Positions 29,968 through 38,841 are shown, counted from the stretch's first letter. The stretch: DNA of 64,000 nt from AE-B3B sp964543295 (GCA_964543295.1 CAZIXA010000004.1:33344-97343), one strand, 5' to 3'. Numbers and translations: made by a program. Notes: generated by a model from the sequence alone, not told the origin.

Positions 29968-30068
29968 CTGGATGAAGTAGCATCCACGTAGGGTAACCCT
30001 TGAGCATCAACAGTAGCGACAAGCTCGTACTCAACCTTTTAGCTAAGTGCCACCGCCTTGTTAACCAT
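29968..30068 (-). pseudogene. Possible relic of a PPOX-type flavoprotein
   Basis: On the minus strand, ATG at 30068 reads MVNKAVALS, an in-frame stop, then KVEYELVATVDAQGLPYV. This resembles the N-terminus of pyridoxamine-5'-phosphate-oxidase-like proteins. The rest of the gene is absent. The match is short, so this is tentative. Confidence 0.3.
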
Positions 30069-30101
30069 CAAAAATATCCTTAGGCAGATTGGGGTAAGCA
30101 G

Positions 30102-30557
30102 ATGAAGGGCACCTATGCTATAATTATGGAACTTATCAGTGATGAAAGAATTTCTGTGGGTAAACTAGGAAAAATAAAGTTTAAGAAAGGATACTACCTA
30201 TACGTGGGCTCTGGCCAGAATAGTCTCGAGACGAGAATTGCAAGACATCTTAGGAAGAGAAAGAAAAAATTCTGGCATATAGATTATCTACTGAGTCAGC
30301 GAGGGGCCAGGATAAAGGAAGTATGGATCGCCGAGGATAGTCGAATTGAATGTCTTGCCGCGAGAAAGATCCTTGAAGAAGTCAATACACCTCTGGTGGC
30401 TAAGAAATTTGGCTCCCGTGACTGTAGCTGTTCCACTCATCTATTTTACTTGAACCAAAGTGCAAAGTTGGCCAGGGACCTCCTGAAGGGATTAAATTTC
30501 AGTCCCTATTCAATTAGGAATGATCCCAAAAGTGGGGAAAGATCTCGTAGCAGGTAA
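30102..30557 (+). CDS. GIY-YIG nuclease-like protein (DUF123)
   Basis: A 151-residue protein of the DUF123 family. The GIY-YIG-like core is KGTYAIIM and GYYLYVGSGQNSLETRIARHLR; later conserved parts are FWHIDYLL, ECLAARKIL and FGSRDCSCSTHLFYL. The family occurs in archaea and thermophilic or anaerobic bacteria, sometimes fused to endonuclease III, and is presumed to act in DNA repair. It lies upstream of a ferredoxin and ruvAB, which fits a repair setting. Confidence 0.85.
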   Translation: MKGTYAIIMELISDERISVGKLGKIKFKKGYYLYVGSGQNSLETRIARHLRKRKKKFWHIDYLLSQRGARIKEVWIAEDSRIECLAARKILEEVNTPLVAKKFGSRDCSCSTHLFYLNQSAKLARDLLKGLNFSPYSIRNDPKSGERSRSR

Positions 30558-30732
30558 GCAAAAGCGATAGCCTATCTTAAGGAAGATTTCTTGACTCTTC
30601 TGGGAGAGCTCTCTCAGCAAGTCCTGGCACATTTCTGCCTTGACTTCTCTACATTTATGTGATAGTGTGGAAAATGGAGGTTTATTCCGCGACGACCATT
30701 GGCAGTCTTTCTTCAAGAAAAAGAACATAAAG

Positions 30733-30936
30733 ATGCCCAAAATCGAAATTGACGCTAAGAGATGCAAGGGATGCGGTTTCTGTGTCAAGTTCTGCCCCAA
30801 AAACTTAATCCAGCTTGATTCTAATTTCAATGACAAAGGCTACCATCCGGCAGTCTTTAAAAATCCAGGAGACTGTACTGGATGTGGCTTGTGTGCACTC
30901 GTCTGTCCGGATGTGAGTATTACTGTTTATAAATAG
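30733..30936 (+). CDS. Two-cluster ferredoxin, KorD-like
   Basis: A 67-residue 2[4Fe-4S] ferredoxin with CKGCGFCVKFCP and CTGCGLCALVCP. The spacing and the KNLIQLD and DVSITVYK ends resemble the delta subunit of 2-oxoacid:ferredoxin oxidoreductases. The ATG at 30733 is chosen because the homology starts at once (PKIEIDAKRCKGCG). No alpha, beta or gamma gene is adjacent. Eight bases separate it from ruvA. Confidence 0.85.
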   Translation: MPKIEIDAKRCKGCGFCVKFCPKNLIQLDSNFNDKGYHPAVFKNPGDCTGCGLCALVCPDVSITVYK

Positions 30937-30944
30937 GATAGCCA

Positions 30945-31520
30945 ATGATCCATTACCTTAAAGGGGTCCTCGAGTATAAATCTCCTGCCTTTATCATTGT
31001 GGACGTCGGAGGAGTGGGATACGAAATTAATATATCCTTATCCAGCTTCGATCTCCTTCCTCCAGAAGGAAAAGAAATAAAGATAAATACCTATCTACAT
31101 TTGCGAGAGAATGGACTTACCCTATACGGCTTTCTCACCGAGGAGGAGCAGGACTTCTTCTGCCTCCTCATCTCGATTTCTAAAATAGGTCCTAAGTCAG
31201 CTTTGCGGATTGTCTCCAGGATTTCACCTTCCGAGTTCAAGAGGGCCATAAAAAAGGGAGATCTAACTACCTTAACTCATATTCCCGGCATAGGAGGTAA
31301 GACTGCCCAAAGGTTAATTCTAGAATTGAAAGAAAGAGTCGAAGAAGAGGAAATAGTGGAGCCGGGCAAGGAAACCGTAACCAAGGATACCCTGTCCGCG
31401 CTGATTTCCCTGGGATATACCCGAAAAGAAGCCGAAAGGGCGGTAAAAGAAGCTCTAAGATCAACTGAGGAAGGGGTAGATTTAGCCGGATTAATCCGGG
31501 AAGCTCTAAGGCATATATAA
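30945..31520 (+). CDS. ruvA: Holliday junction helicase subunit RuvA
   Basis: A 191-residue RuvA with the OB domain (MIHYLKGVLEY, VGGVGYEINI, LHLRENGLTLYGF), two helix-hairpin-helix motifs (LISISKIGPKSAL and LTHIPGIGGKTAQRLI) and the C-terminal UBA-like domain that contacts RuvB. It binds four-way junctions as a tetramer. ruvB follows after 119 bases; ruvC is not in the window. Confidence 0.95.
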   Translation: MIHYLKGVLEYKSPAFIIVDVGGVGYEINISLSSFDLLPPEGKEIKINTYLHLRENGLTLYGFLTEEEQDFFCLLISISKIGPKSALRIVSRISPSEFKRAIKKGDLTTLTHIPGIGGKTAQRLILELKERVEEEEIVEPGKETVTKDTLSALISLGYTRKEAERAVKEALRSTEEGVDLAGLIREALRHI

Positions 31521-31639
31521 CAAGAGTCAGGGATCAGAGTGAGAGAAACAATTTTGCGTTTTACTGATGATTAAAATAGCATGGGGATGTCTTCGAAAAG
31601 ACACTATAAATCTAGGCTGGTGAGATTAAAGGGAAGATA

Positions 31640-32668
31640 ATGGAAGAAAGGGTCAGTATCCCTATTCTGCAGGAAGAAGAAAGTGGATTTGAACTTATCC
31701 TTCGTCCCCAGAAGATGGCCGAGTTCGTTGGACAGAATAGAATAAAGGAAAATCTGGGGATTTTCATCCAGGCAGCAAAACAGCGAGGTGACGCTCTAGA
31801 CCACACCCTCCTTTACGGACCTCCCGGCCTGGGAAAAACCACCCTGGCTTATATCATTGCCAACGAGATGGAAGGGGGGATTCAATCTATAAGTGGTTCA
31901 GCTATAGATCGTCCCGGTGATCTAGCTAAGATTCTTACCAATACCGAACTTCAGGATGGAGATGTCCTTTTCATAGATGAAATTCACCGCCTTCCTCCCC
32001 AAGTAGAAGAAGTGCTCTATTCAGCTATGGAGGACTTCAAAGTAGATATAATTTTAGGAAAAGGGGTCCGTACCAGGTCGGTTAAACTACCTCTTCCTCA
32101 CTTTACCTTAGTGGGAGCGACCACCAGAGCCGGACTTCTTACCTCCCCTTTACGCAATAGATTCGGAGTAGTGAGCCGGCTGGACTTTTACGGAAAACAG
32201 GATCTATATAAGATAGTCCTGAGGTCTGCGGCAATTTTAAAGATAGAAACTGAGCTAAAGGGTGCCCGGGAGATAGCTCGTCGATCGCGAGGTACCCCCA
32301 GAATCGCTAATCGGCTTCTTCGCCGGGTAAGAGACTATGCCCAGGTAAAAGGAGAGGGTATTGTAACCGAAAAAATGGCCAATCAGGCTCTGGCTATGCT
32401 GGAGGTAGATGGAAAGGGCCTCGACAGCATGGATCGAAAGATTCTGGAGACCATCCTCTATAAATTCAATGGAGGGCCGGTAGGACTGAAAACATTGGCC
32501 ATGGTGGTAAATGAGGAGCCTGAAACTATTGAGGAGGTCTACGAGCCTTATCTGGTTCAGGAAGGATTTATCAATCGTACTCCCAAGGGAAGAGTGGCTA
32601 CCCACCTTCTATATCAATATTTCAAGAAAAGAAAGCAGGAAGAAAGACAAACAGAGTTACTTTTGTAG
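31640..32668 (+). CDS. ruvB: Holliday junction branch-migration ATPase RuvB
   Basis: A 342-residue AAA+ motor. Walker A is YGPPGLGKTTLA, Walker B LFIDEIHRL, sensor 1 VGATTRAG, the arginine finger lies near LRNRFG, and the C-terminal winged helix ends TPKGRVATHLL. It drives branch migration with RuvA. The last 12 bases overlap the convergent DUF2062 gene. Confidence 0.96.
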   Translation: MEERVSIPILQEEESGFELILRPQKMAEFVGQNRIKENLGIFIQAAKQRGDALDHTLLYGPPGLGKTTLAYIIANEMEGGIQSISGSAIDRPGDLAKILTNTELQDGDVLFIDEIHRLPPQVEEVLYSAMEDFKVDIILGKGVRTRSVKLPLPHFTLVGATTRAGLLTSPLRNRFGVVSRLDFYGKQDLYKIVLRSAAILKIETELKGAREIARRSRGTPRIANRLLRRVRDYAQVKGEGIVTEKMANQALAMLEVDGKGLDSMDRKILETILYKFNGGPVGLKTLAMVVNEEPETIEEVYEPYLVQEGFINRTPKGRVATHLLYQYFKKRKQEERQTELLL

Positions 32669-33166
32669 ACCATCCATCATTTTGCTGGATGTCGCTTTTA
32701 ATGACCTTTTTCTCCTGTACCCAAGGACAATCCTGAAGGTTAAAAAATAAGTTACGAGTGTCATACCGGTGGCTAAAAGGAAGCTTCCCACTAAAAGCGA
32801 TCGACTTAAGTTTAGTAGATTTTCTAACCTGAAAAGACTCCAGGAAAAAGGCAAGGAAGTAGTTTTCAAAACTAGCTGACCAATTTTATATTCAAAGGCG
32901 TATATAAAGGGTGTGGTGAAAGGATTGGCAACGAAAGTACCCAGAATAGCGGAGAATTTATTTGCCCTTAAAAGGACTGCCGTAGGTAAGGAAAGGAGTA
33001 TAGCAAATCCAAAGGTAGGAATGATTCCCCAAAAAACACCAATGGCCACTCCTCGGGCTATTCTTTTCGGAGAATCTTCGATTCGCACCAGTTTCTTGAT
33101 GAGCGTTTTAAGACCAGATAAAGAAAACCACCTTTTGGCCCTCATTTTTTCTTCCTCTATATTCAA
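32657..33166 (-). CDS. DUF2062 membrane protein
   Basis: A 169-residue protein of the DUF2062 family: SPKRIARGVAIGVFWGIIPTFG, then VANPFTTPFIYAFEYKIG and a C-terminal hydrophobic hairpin. Three or four membrane segments are visible. Function is unknown; family members occur near lipid or cell-envelope glycosyltransferases. The start may be the ATG at 33145 instead. It has its own promoter at 33235-33263. Confidence 0.85.
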   Translation of the reverse strand: MNIEEEKMRAKRWFSLSGLKTLIKKLVRIEDSPKRIARGVAIGVFWGIIPTFGFAILLSLPTAVLLRANKFSAILGTFVANPFTTPFIYAFEYKIGQLVLKTTSLPFSWSLFRLENLLNLSRSLLVGSFLLATGMTLVTYFLTFRIVLGYRRKRSLKATSSKMMDGLQK

Positions 33167-33234
33167 AACCGTACTCTAGGTTGATTCTTATTTTTATCGT
33201 TCTCTTTTTTGCAGTCATTCTTTAGTATAGTCTA

Positions 33235-33263
33235 ATTATAGCCAGCTCACGAATCAAAGTCAA
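33235..33263 (-). promoter_or_regulatory. Promoter of the DUF2062 gene
   Basis: Minus-strand TTGACT (33258-33263) and TATAAT (33235-33240) with a 17-base spacer, about 70 bases upstream of the start codon. Confidence 0.65.
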
Positions 33264-33592
33264 GATAATCAGGCGGAATTCTTCCCCTCGATACGCGTAT
33301 GAATCTCCTGAATTATTTGGAACATATTGAGGGGAGAAATAGGGCTTTGCCGATTCCTTCGGAATGCCTCCCTCAACGGCCCGATCGGCAGAGCCGACTC
33401 TCGCTTCGCTCGAGCAAGTCGAGCCTGCTCCCCCCTTTTTTCTGATATCTCGTCTGCCGAAGTTTACTTGATAACAATTCAGTGAAATTATTGAAATTTC
33501 TACACCTCAAAGTAGTGGTTGGAGCTAATTATTATACCATCAATGAAGAATTTGTAAAACCATGAAATCAACAAAGGCAGTCTAGCTAAAAA
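33264..33592. other. Non-coding stretch with short palindromes
   Basis: No open frame with coding character is seen. Short palindromes occur near 33350-33420 (ATTCCTTCGGAAT and GCTTCGCTCGAGC-like pieces). I see no tRNA, riboswitch or repeat array. Confidence 0.5.
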
Positions 33593-33621
33593 TTGACAGA
33601 GCGTATCGAGGCTGATATAAT
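33593..33621 (+). promoter_or_regulatory. Promoter of the DRTGG gene
   Basis: Plus-strand TTGACA (33593-33598) and TATAAT (33616-33621) with a 17-base spacer, a full match at both hexamers. The leader to the ATG at 33714 is about 85 bases. Confidence 0.75.
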
Positions 33622-33713
33622 CCCTTTGTTGAATTTCGTCTGATGGTTCAAAAATCTGAATTATTCGATAGTAGAGTGGGGAGGCTAAATACCCTCAGTA
33701 GAGAAGGTGGAGG

Positions 33714-34802
33714 ATGAAATCACTATTTATCGCAGCCACGAGACAAAACGATGGTAAATCTACCCTTTCTCTAGGACTTCTTCAAGCTCTTAGAAAGAAA
33801 TTTCCTAAGGCAGGCTTTATGAAGCCGGTGGGCCAACACTACATCCTGAGAGAGGGGTATGAAATAGACGAAGATGTGGCTCTGATGAGGGATGTATGTG
33901 GAATGAAAGATAATCTGGGAGACATGAATCCTGTCACTGTGAAAAAGGGATTTACTGAAGAGTACATTGAGAGAGGGGACAAAGAAAAACTAGTTCAGCA
34001 GATCCGGGGCGCTTTTGAAAGAATACGTAAAGGAAAGGAATTAATGCTTATCGAGGGAACCGGACATGCCGGAGTGGGAGCGGTGATTGACCTTTCCAAT
34101 GCCTCGGTGGCAAAACTATTGGGATCAAAGGTCCTTCTCATATCTATTGGAGGAATTGGCCGACCCATTGATGAAATTGTCATAAACAAAGCTCTTTTTG
34201 ATCAAGAAGGGGTTGAAGTGCTGGGCGTAGTTATCAATAAAGTTCTCCCCGGTAAATACGAGAAGATAAAAGCCATAACTGAAAAGGGCCTGGGAAAAAA
34301 AGGAATTAAGTCGTTTGGGGTGATACCCTTCCATAAGTCCTTAACCTACCCCACCATGGAACAAATCCAGGAAGCCAGCCAAAGTAGGGTCTTTTGCGGA
34401 AAGGAATATCTCGACAAAAAGGTAGTCAATATCCTGGTTGCGGCTATGGAACCTTATCATGCTCTGGGACACATCAAGCCTCATAGTCTGATCATTTTGC
34501 CGGGAGATAGAGACGACATCATCCTTGCCATTATTGCGGGAAGTAAATCGGAAATAGAGGATAGTTTTGAAATTGCCGGGATGGTTCTAACCGGAGGACT
34601 CGCTCCCCATCTAAAGATTCGCAGGTTAATGAAAAGTTGCAATTTTTCTATACTAACCTCGGAGAATGATACTTACACCACCACTAAGAAAATCCACGAG
34701 CGAAGAATCAAAATTCGCTCCACTGATGAGGATAAAGTAAAAGAAACCGAGAGGCTGGTTAGTCAGTATGTAGATATTGAGGGACTGGTGCAGCGAATGT
34801 AA
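33714..34802 (+). CDS. BioD-like P-loop + DRTGG domain protein
   Basis: A 362-residue protein. The first 220 residues are a dethiobiotin-synthetase-like P-loop domain (FIAATRQNDGKSTLSLGL, MLIEGTGHAGVG). The last 130 form a DRTGG domain (PHSLIILPGDRDDIILAII, GMVLTGGL). This is the N-terminal architecture of long phosphotransacetylases, here standing alone without the catalytic phosphate acetyltransferase domain. A regulatory role in acetate metabolism is possible. A strong promoter precedes it. Confidence 0.85.
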   Translation: MKSLFIAATRQNDGKSTLSLGLLQALRKKFPKAGFMKPVGQHYILREGYEIDEDVALMRDVCGMKDNLGDMNPVTVKKGFTEEYIERGDKEKLVQQIRGAFERIRKGKELMLIEGTGHAGVGAVIDLSNASVAKLLGSKVLLISIGGIGRPIDEIVINKALFDQEGVEVLGVVINKVLPGKYEKIKAITEKGLGKKGIKSFGVIPFHKSLTYPTMEQIQEASQSRVFCGKEYLDKKVVNILVAAMEPYHALGHIKPHSLIILPGDRDDIILAIIAGSKSEIEDSFEIAGMVLTGGLAPHLKIRRLMKSCNFSILTSENDTYTTTKKIHERRIKIRSTDEDKVKETERLVSQYVDIEGLVQRM

Positions 34803-34847
34803 CCCGAATCAGGAAATCTTCTTCAAAGACACCAAGTATCTAAATCT

Positions 34848-35087
34848 ATGAAGAAAAAAGGCTTACCTTTCTGGCTACCTCATACCAAGAAGGCTCTCAT
34901 CTGGTATATCCTTTTCGCCATTATATTCGTATTGTACCATGATTTCTGGTCGTGGGGCAGCCACCGCCCATTGATAAGGGGTTGGCTTCCGGGTTGGTTT
35001 CTTTACGATGTCTTGCTTATAATAGCCTACGTTGTTATTGCCGCTGCCTTTGCCAGGTTTTATTGGCCAAAACCTCCGGAAAAGTAG
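34848..35087 (+). CDS. Small membrane partner of a sodium symporter
   Basis: A 79-residue protein with two hydrophobic segments (ALIWYILFAIIFVLYH and WFLYDVLLIIAYVVIAAAFA), resembling the DUF3311/YhdT-type proteins encoded next to sodium/solute symporters. Its stop codon shares a G with the left end of a MITE at 35087. The element separates it from the symporter gene, so their natural spacing was probably shorter. Confidence 0.75.
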   Translation: MKKKGLPFWLPHTKKALIWYILFAIIFVLYHDFWSWGSHRPLIRGWLPGWFLYDVLLIIAYVVIAAAFARFYWPKPPEK

Positions 35088-35245
35088 GGGTCAGGTCTCA
35101 ACATTTGACATTTCTATTTAAACGCTGATAATAACTGGTGGTACAGGAATTTCAATAATTTTATTGACAAACTAAAAGAAGTAAAGTCTAAAATCAAGAC
35201 CTGGCCCCCAATGTGCAGAAATGTCAAATGTTGAGACCTGACCCC
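35087..35245. mobile_element. MITE-like element with 29-bp inverted ends
   Basis: Perfect 29-base inverted repeats, 35087-35115 and 35217-35245, begin GGGGTCAGGTCTCAACATTT. The 101-base centre has no gene. GGGGTCAGGTC ends of this kind are typical of elements mobilised by Y1 (IS200/REP-associated) transposases; that link is from general knowledge. It lies between a stop codon and the symporter GTG, which is only 14 bases from the right end. Confidence 0.8.
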
Positions 35246-35258
35246 AAGAGAAAATAAA

Positions 35259-36746
35259 GTGTCCGAGATTGCTACCTCACTTGCCATTCTCATAACCTTC
35301 CTGGCCTTAATAGCCTTTCTGGGGCTTTATGGCTACCGAATTGGCAGAAAAACTGTAGAGGATTATTTCGCTGCAAGTAGAGCCATGGGTAGCTTCGTTA
35401 CCCTCTTTACCTATTTTGCTACCCTTTGCAGTGCTTTCACTTTCCTGGGATGTGCCGGATGGGGATATAGCCGAGGGCTAGGATGGTATGGACCAATCGG
35501 GGTGGGAACGGCTCTCATCTCCATAAACTTCTACGTGTTTGGATATCGGGTATGGCTCCTGGGTAAAAAATTTGGATATGTCTCACCTCCAGAGTTAATA
35601 AAAGATCGGTTCGGTAAACCACTGCAAATAATTTATGCCGTGGTAATGGTGATCTTTGTCCTGCCCTATCTGGCCGTTCAAGCTATAGGAGCCGGATATG
35701 TCCTGGAGGAGTTATCCCAGGGAGTGATTCCTTATGTTGCCGGAGCAGGCCTTATCACTCTTTTTATGATTGTTTTGGTTTTAGGAGGCATGAGAAGTGT
35801 TGCTTGGACCGATACCTTCATGGGAATAATGATGCTGGGATGTCTGGCTATAGCCTTTGGCCTGGTGGTTAAAAACGTTGGGGGGTTACCTTCGGTGGTG
35901 AGGAGGCTGGCGGCCGAAAGCCCAGAGCATCTTTCAAGACCGGGGGTAGGAGAGTTTTTCTCTCCTGGGGTGTGGTTTGGTTTTCTTTTGCTGTGGGTGG
36001 TGGCTGATCCTTTGATGCCTCATCTCTGGATGCGGATGTATATTCCCAAAAATGTAAACGTCATCAAACGAATGATGATTCTGTTCCCTCTGGTGTGTTT
36101 GGTGGTCTTCTTTTTCCCCGTCTGGATTGGAGCCATGGGGTATACCGTGATCCCGGGCCTGAAGGGACCAGCGGTGGATAAAATTCTTCCTCTCTTGATG
36201 GTTAAATTTGCTCCAGGCTGGCTGGTAGCCATCATCCTTTCTGGATCGCTTGCCGCATTAATTTCCACGGCAGACTCTCAGGTGCTTGCCCTAAGCTCGA
36301 TCCTCACCCGAGATCTTTACATCCCCTTCGTCAATAAAAAGGCCACCAGCCAGCACCAGGTGACAATGGGACGGATAATAATGATAATTTTATGTGTATT
36401 TGGATTCGTTATTGCTTTAAAGCCGGTCTCCACGCTGGTTGCTATCACTACTTCTGCATTTACCGGGATAGGAGTGCTTTATCCAGCAACTATTGCTGCC
36501 CTTTACTGGAAAAGGGCTACTAAATGGGGGGCGGTTAGCTCCGTCCTTAGCGGCGAGGTAGTGGCCGTTTTGCTTATTTATGGAGTTCTCCCTAAAGGGT
36601 TTTCATTAGGGTCTTTACCCATTCTGCCCAGTTTAATTGTGGCAACGGCTACTCTCATAGTAGTTAGTTATTTAACTTCACCACCACCGGAAAAACGCAT
36701 AGCCAAATTCTTTGATCTCTTTGACTCTGTTTTCAAGAGCTCTTAA
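35259..36746 (+). CDS. Sodium:solute symporter (SSS family)
   Basis: A 495-residue membrane protein with about 13 hydrophobic segments. The SSS features are DYFAASRAMG after the first helix, AVQAIGAGYVLEELS, and the sodium-site region SGSLAALISTADSQVLALSSILTRDLY in part. It starts from GTG, 14 bases after the MITE. Substrates in this family include pantothenate, proline, acetate and sugars; the small partner upstream recalls the pantothenate-type arrangement but does not fix the substrate. Confidence 0.9.
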   Translation: MSEIATSLAILITFLALIAFLGLYGYRIGRKTVEDYFAASRAMGSFVTLFTYFATLCSAFTFLGCAGWGYSRGLGWYGPIGVGTALISINFYVFGYRVWLLGKKFGYVSPPELIKDRFGKPLQIIYAVVMVIFVLPYLAVQAIGAGYVLEELSQGVIPYVAGAGLITLFMIVLVLGGMRSVAWTDTFMGIMMLGCLAIAFGLVVKNVGGLPSVVRRLAAESPEHLSRPGVGEFFSPGVWFGFLLLWVVADPLMPHLWMRMYIPKNVNVIKRMMILFPLVCLVVFFFPVWIGAMGYTVIPGLKGPAVDKILPLLMVKFAPGWLVAIILSGSLAALISTADSQVLALSSILTRDLYIPFVNKKATSQHQVTMGRIIMIILCVFGFVIALKPVSTLVAITTSAFTGIGVLYPATIAALYWKRATKWGAVSSVLSGEVVAVLLIYGVLPKGFSLGSLPILPSLIVATATLIVVSYLTSPPPEKRIAKFFDLFDSVFKSS

Positions 36747-36812
36747 CCCAGTCTAACTTACCTTCTAGTTCCTTAATCATCAGAAAATAATCACGTCCCC
36801 ATTTTCTCCACC

Positions 36813-37523
36813 TTATATCTCTATTATCTTCCCTACACCTACGGGAAGGAAATCCTCTTTATATTCTTCTCTAAATAATCCAATAGCCTCTTCTCCTGTG
36901 CAGTGAGTAGGAGCTACCTTTTTTACCCCTAACTCATGAAATTCCTTGACGATTATTTCAATCATTCCCTTGGCCCCTTCCATTAGATGAAAACCTCCCA
37001 GGACTAAGTATATAGGCTCTTTTAAATTATTTTTCACCTTCTCTAAAATCCTGACTATGCCAGGATGCGAGCACCCAGTTATTACAACTAATCCGGGATC
37101 GGTCTTTACTATTAAGGATTGCTCCGGTAGAGAACCTCTCCCAAAAGAAGCCATTAGTTCACCCGTGAGGTAAGTACCAGGGGCAATCTGGTTAAATTCA
37201 TCTTTTTCAACGAGTTTTACTCCAAAATTTCTCACTTTGTCTTTGAAGGAGGAAGAGAAATTGGAAAGACCGTATACCTTTACTCTGTGATTTTGTTTTA
37301 ACAATCCTGAAAGGCCTCCCGTATGGTCATAATGATCATGAGAGATAATTATAGTAGTCAAATCCCGAGGAGAAATTCCTAGTGTCTTCATATTGAATAG
37401 CAAAGTAGTCCCATCCTCATCAGTGTCAAATAGAAGATCTTTTCCCACTAAACAGGAAAATCCCCAACTGACCTTTAGCCTCTTATCCCAGACTCTGTTA
37501 TCACCAACAATTTTAAACTGCAC
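36813..37523 (-). CDS. MBL-fold metallohydrolase (COG1237-like)
   Basis: A 236-residue metallo-beta-lactamase-fold protein. The metal motif is SHDHYDHTGG, followed by a GCSHPGIV histidine region, GGFHLM and a C-terminal APTHCTG. This pattern is that of the group related to archaeal dihydropterin phosphate synthases. It is encoded 18 bases after mobB in the trmO-mobB-MBL cluster. Substrate is unknown. Confidence 0.88.
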   Translation of the reverse strand: MQFKIVGDNRVWDKRLKVSWGFSCLVGKDLLFDTDEDGTTLLFNMKTLGISPRDLTTIIISHDHYDHTGGLSGLLKQNHRVKVYGLSNFSSSFKDKVRNFGVKLVEKDEFNQIAPGTYLTGELMASFGRGSLPEQSLIVKTDPGLVVITGCSHPGIVRILEKVKNNLKEPIYLVLGGFHLMEGAKGMIEIIVKEFHELGVKKVAPTHCTGEEAIGLFREEYKEDFLPVGVGKIIEI

Positions 37524-37541
37524 AGTTATCGCTCTCTTACC

Positions 37542-38279
37542 CTATTCATTTATCTTAATTTCAATCTTTCCCCGTCTAAAGCCTTTTAAAGCAGATAGAG
37601 CTCCTTTGATAGTATTTCGAATAATTTTAGCAGCAAAAGGGTTTAAAGCTAACGTTTTTCCGTTTAATGTAACCTGAGTAGTAGGCTTCAAGGAGATACA
37701 ATCCCTTACACTCTTTTTCCCCTGAACAATTTCTTTAGCGAGTCCGTAGCATGTTTTGTGTCCGCAGGATCCACAATTAAGATTAGGTAATTTAAAAGCT
37801 TTTTCTTCCACAAGATCAGCTATTTTTTCTATATCATTAAGGATACTGAAAATCGGCACCCCCAGCTTAATCTTTAAGGGAGAAATCGTAGCAGCACAAA
37901 TTTCCAGTCCATCAGAGAGTCTTTTTGCTTCATATACATCTTTTAAACAAATAATCTTGGGAAAAGTTTTTTCTTTTTTAAATCCTTCCACAAGAAGAAA
38001 GTCAGCTTCCATGTACCCGGCTATATCCTCTAAGCTTTTTCTGTGGTTAAAGAATATGGCTGACTCACCAGACGAGATAGCAGCTACCTGCTTGGTATAT
38101 TTCTTATGTTTAGCCGTGTCGCTATCAAGAAGATCGATACCTTCAGATGCATGTTTTATGGTAGCTACCTTATAATCTCTTTTGTTCAACTCTTGAGCTA
38201 AACTAGCTACCAATGTAGTCTTTCCACTCTTCTTGTAACCGGTAATTCCCACCGTTTTCACCGAATTCTTCCTCGCCAC
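37542..38279 (-). CDS. mobB: MobB-like GTPase with Fe-S-type cysteine domain
   Basis: A 245-residue protein. The N-terminal 150 residues are MobB-like: P-loop GYKKSGKTTLVASL, VATIKHAS, and LLVEGFKKEKTFPKI. MobB binds GTP and assists molybdopterin guanine dinucleotide synthesis. Residues about 165-195 add LNCGSCGHKTCYGLA with a fourth cysteine (RDC), like [4Fe-4S]-binding domains of corrinoid or electron-transfer proteins. A basic C-terminal region follows. The fused cysteine domain suggests a redox or metal role beyond E. coli MobB. A MoaB/MogA-type gene at the right edge shows that molybdopterin synthesis exists. Confidence 0.85.
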   Translation of the reverse strand: MARKNSVKTVGITGYKKSGKTTLVASLAQELNKRDYKVATIKHASEGIDLLDSDTAKHKKYTKQVAAISSGESAIFFNHRKSLEDIAGYMEADFLLVEGFKKEKTFPKIICLKDVYEAKRLSDGLEICAATISPLKIKLGVPIFSILNDIEKIADLVEEKAFKLPNLNCGSCGHKTCYGLAKEIVQGKKSVRDCISLKPTTQVTLNGKTLALNPFAAKIIRNTIKGALSALKGFRRGKIEIKINE

Positions 38280-38342
38280 TTTAGATTTAAGAATGTACTT
38301 CGGCCATCGATTCTTTTTGCCATGTCCTCAGTGCATCTTTTT

Positions 38343-38693
38343 TCAAAAAGATTTGATATCCAAAACTGGACTTCCTTCAAAGGCATCCAATCCCTGCACA
38401 ATCAAGATATTACCTTGTCTTTTGACCAACTCCACTCTGGTTAGTCCTATGGGATTGGGTCTTACTGGGGATCTGGTAGTGAAAACCCCTCTTTTAGGCC
38501 TAGCAAGGTCACCTCTTGGATGTACCTGTAACACCTTTCTCTTATCCTTGGAGGTCTTATGAAACCAGTAGAGAACCCATAGATAGCTAGAACCTTCTAT
38601 TCCTTTTAATCCTCCACAGAAATCCTCAAAAATCTCTATCTTTTGAGATTTCTGATTGCAAGATCTCACTACTCCTATGGGATAAATTTTCAT
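38343..38693 (-). CDS. trmO: TrmO/TsaA-type tRNA methyltransferase
   Basis: A 116-residue protein of the TsaA/TrmO family. Conserved blocks are PIGVVRS, LWVLYWFHK, VHPRGD and the signature TRSPVRPNPIGLT, ending with the GLDAFEGSPVLDIK block. E. coli TrmO methylates t6A37 of tRNA. Here it lacks the large C-terminal domain, as in many short homologues. It is first in a minus-strand group with mobB and the MBL gene. Confidence 0.88.
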   Translation of the reverse strand: MKIYPIGVVRSCNQKSQKIEIFEDFCGGLKGIEGSSYLWVLYWFHKTSKDKRKVLQVHPRGDLARPKRGVFTTRSPVRPNPIGLTRVELVKRQGNILIVQGLDAFEGSPVLDIKSF

Positions 38694-38743
38694 CCTTTTC
38701 TCTGGAGGTCATAGGGGTAGGTGGCACCCGTCCCCTAACTACT

Positions 38744-38819
38744 TTATTCTCGTTTTTCGCTCTTTTCTAAATCTTTGATGCGGGAATTAATCTGGTCTAT
38801 TTGATTCTTTAGAGCGTCA
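38744..38819 (-). pseudogene. Tail fragment, DUF5320-like
   Basis: A short minus-strand frame (DALKNQIDQINSRIKDLEKS and a stop) resembles the coiled-coil C-terminus of DUF5320 proteins. It follows the Fur relic and lies just before trmO. DUF5320 genes usually accompany NifX-like genes, and a NifX-like relic lies near the second Fur copy. A REP-like palindrome at 38712-38736 follows it. Confidence 0.35.
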
Positions 38820-38841
38820 GCTTAATCCCAATGGAAAAAAA

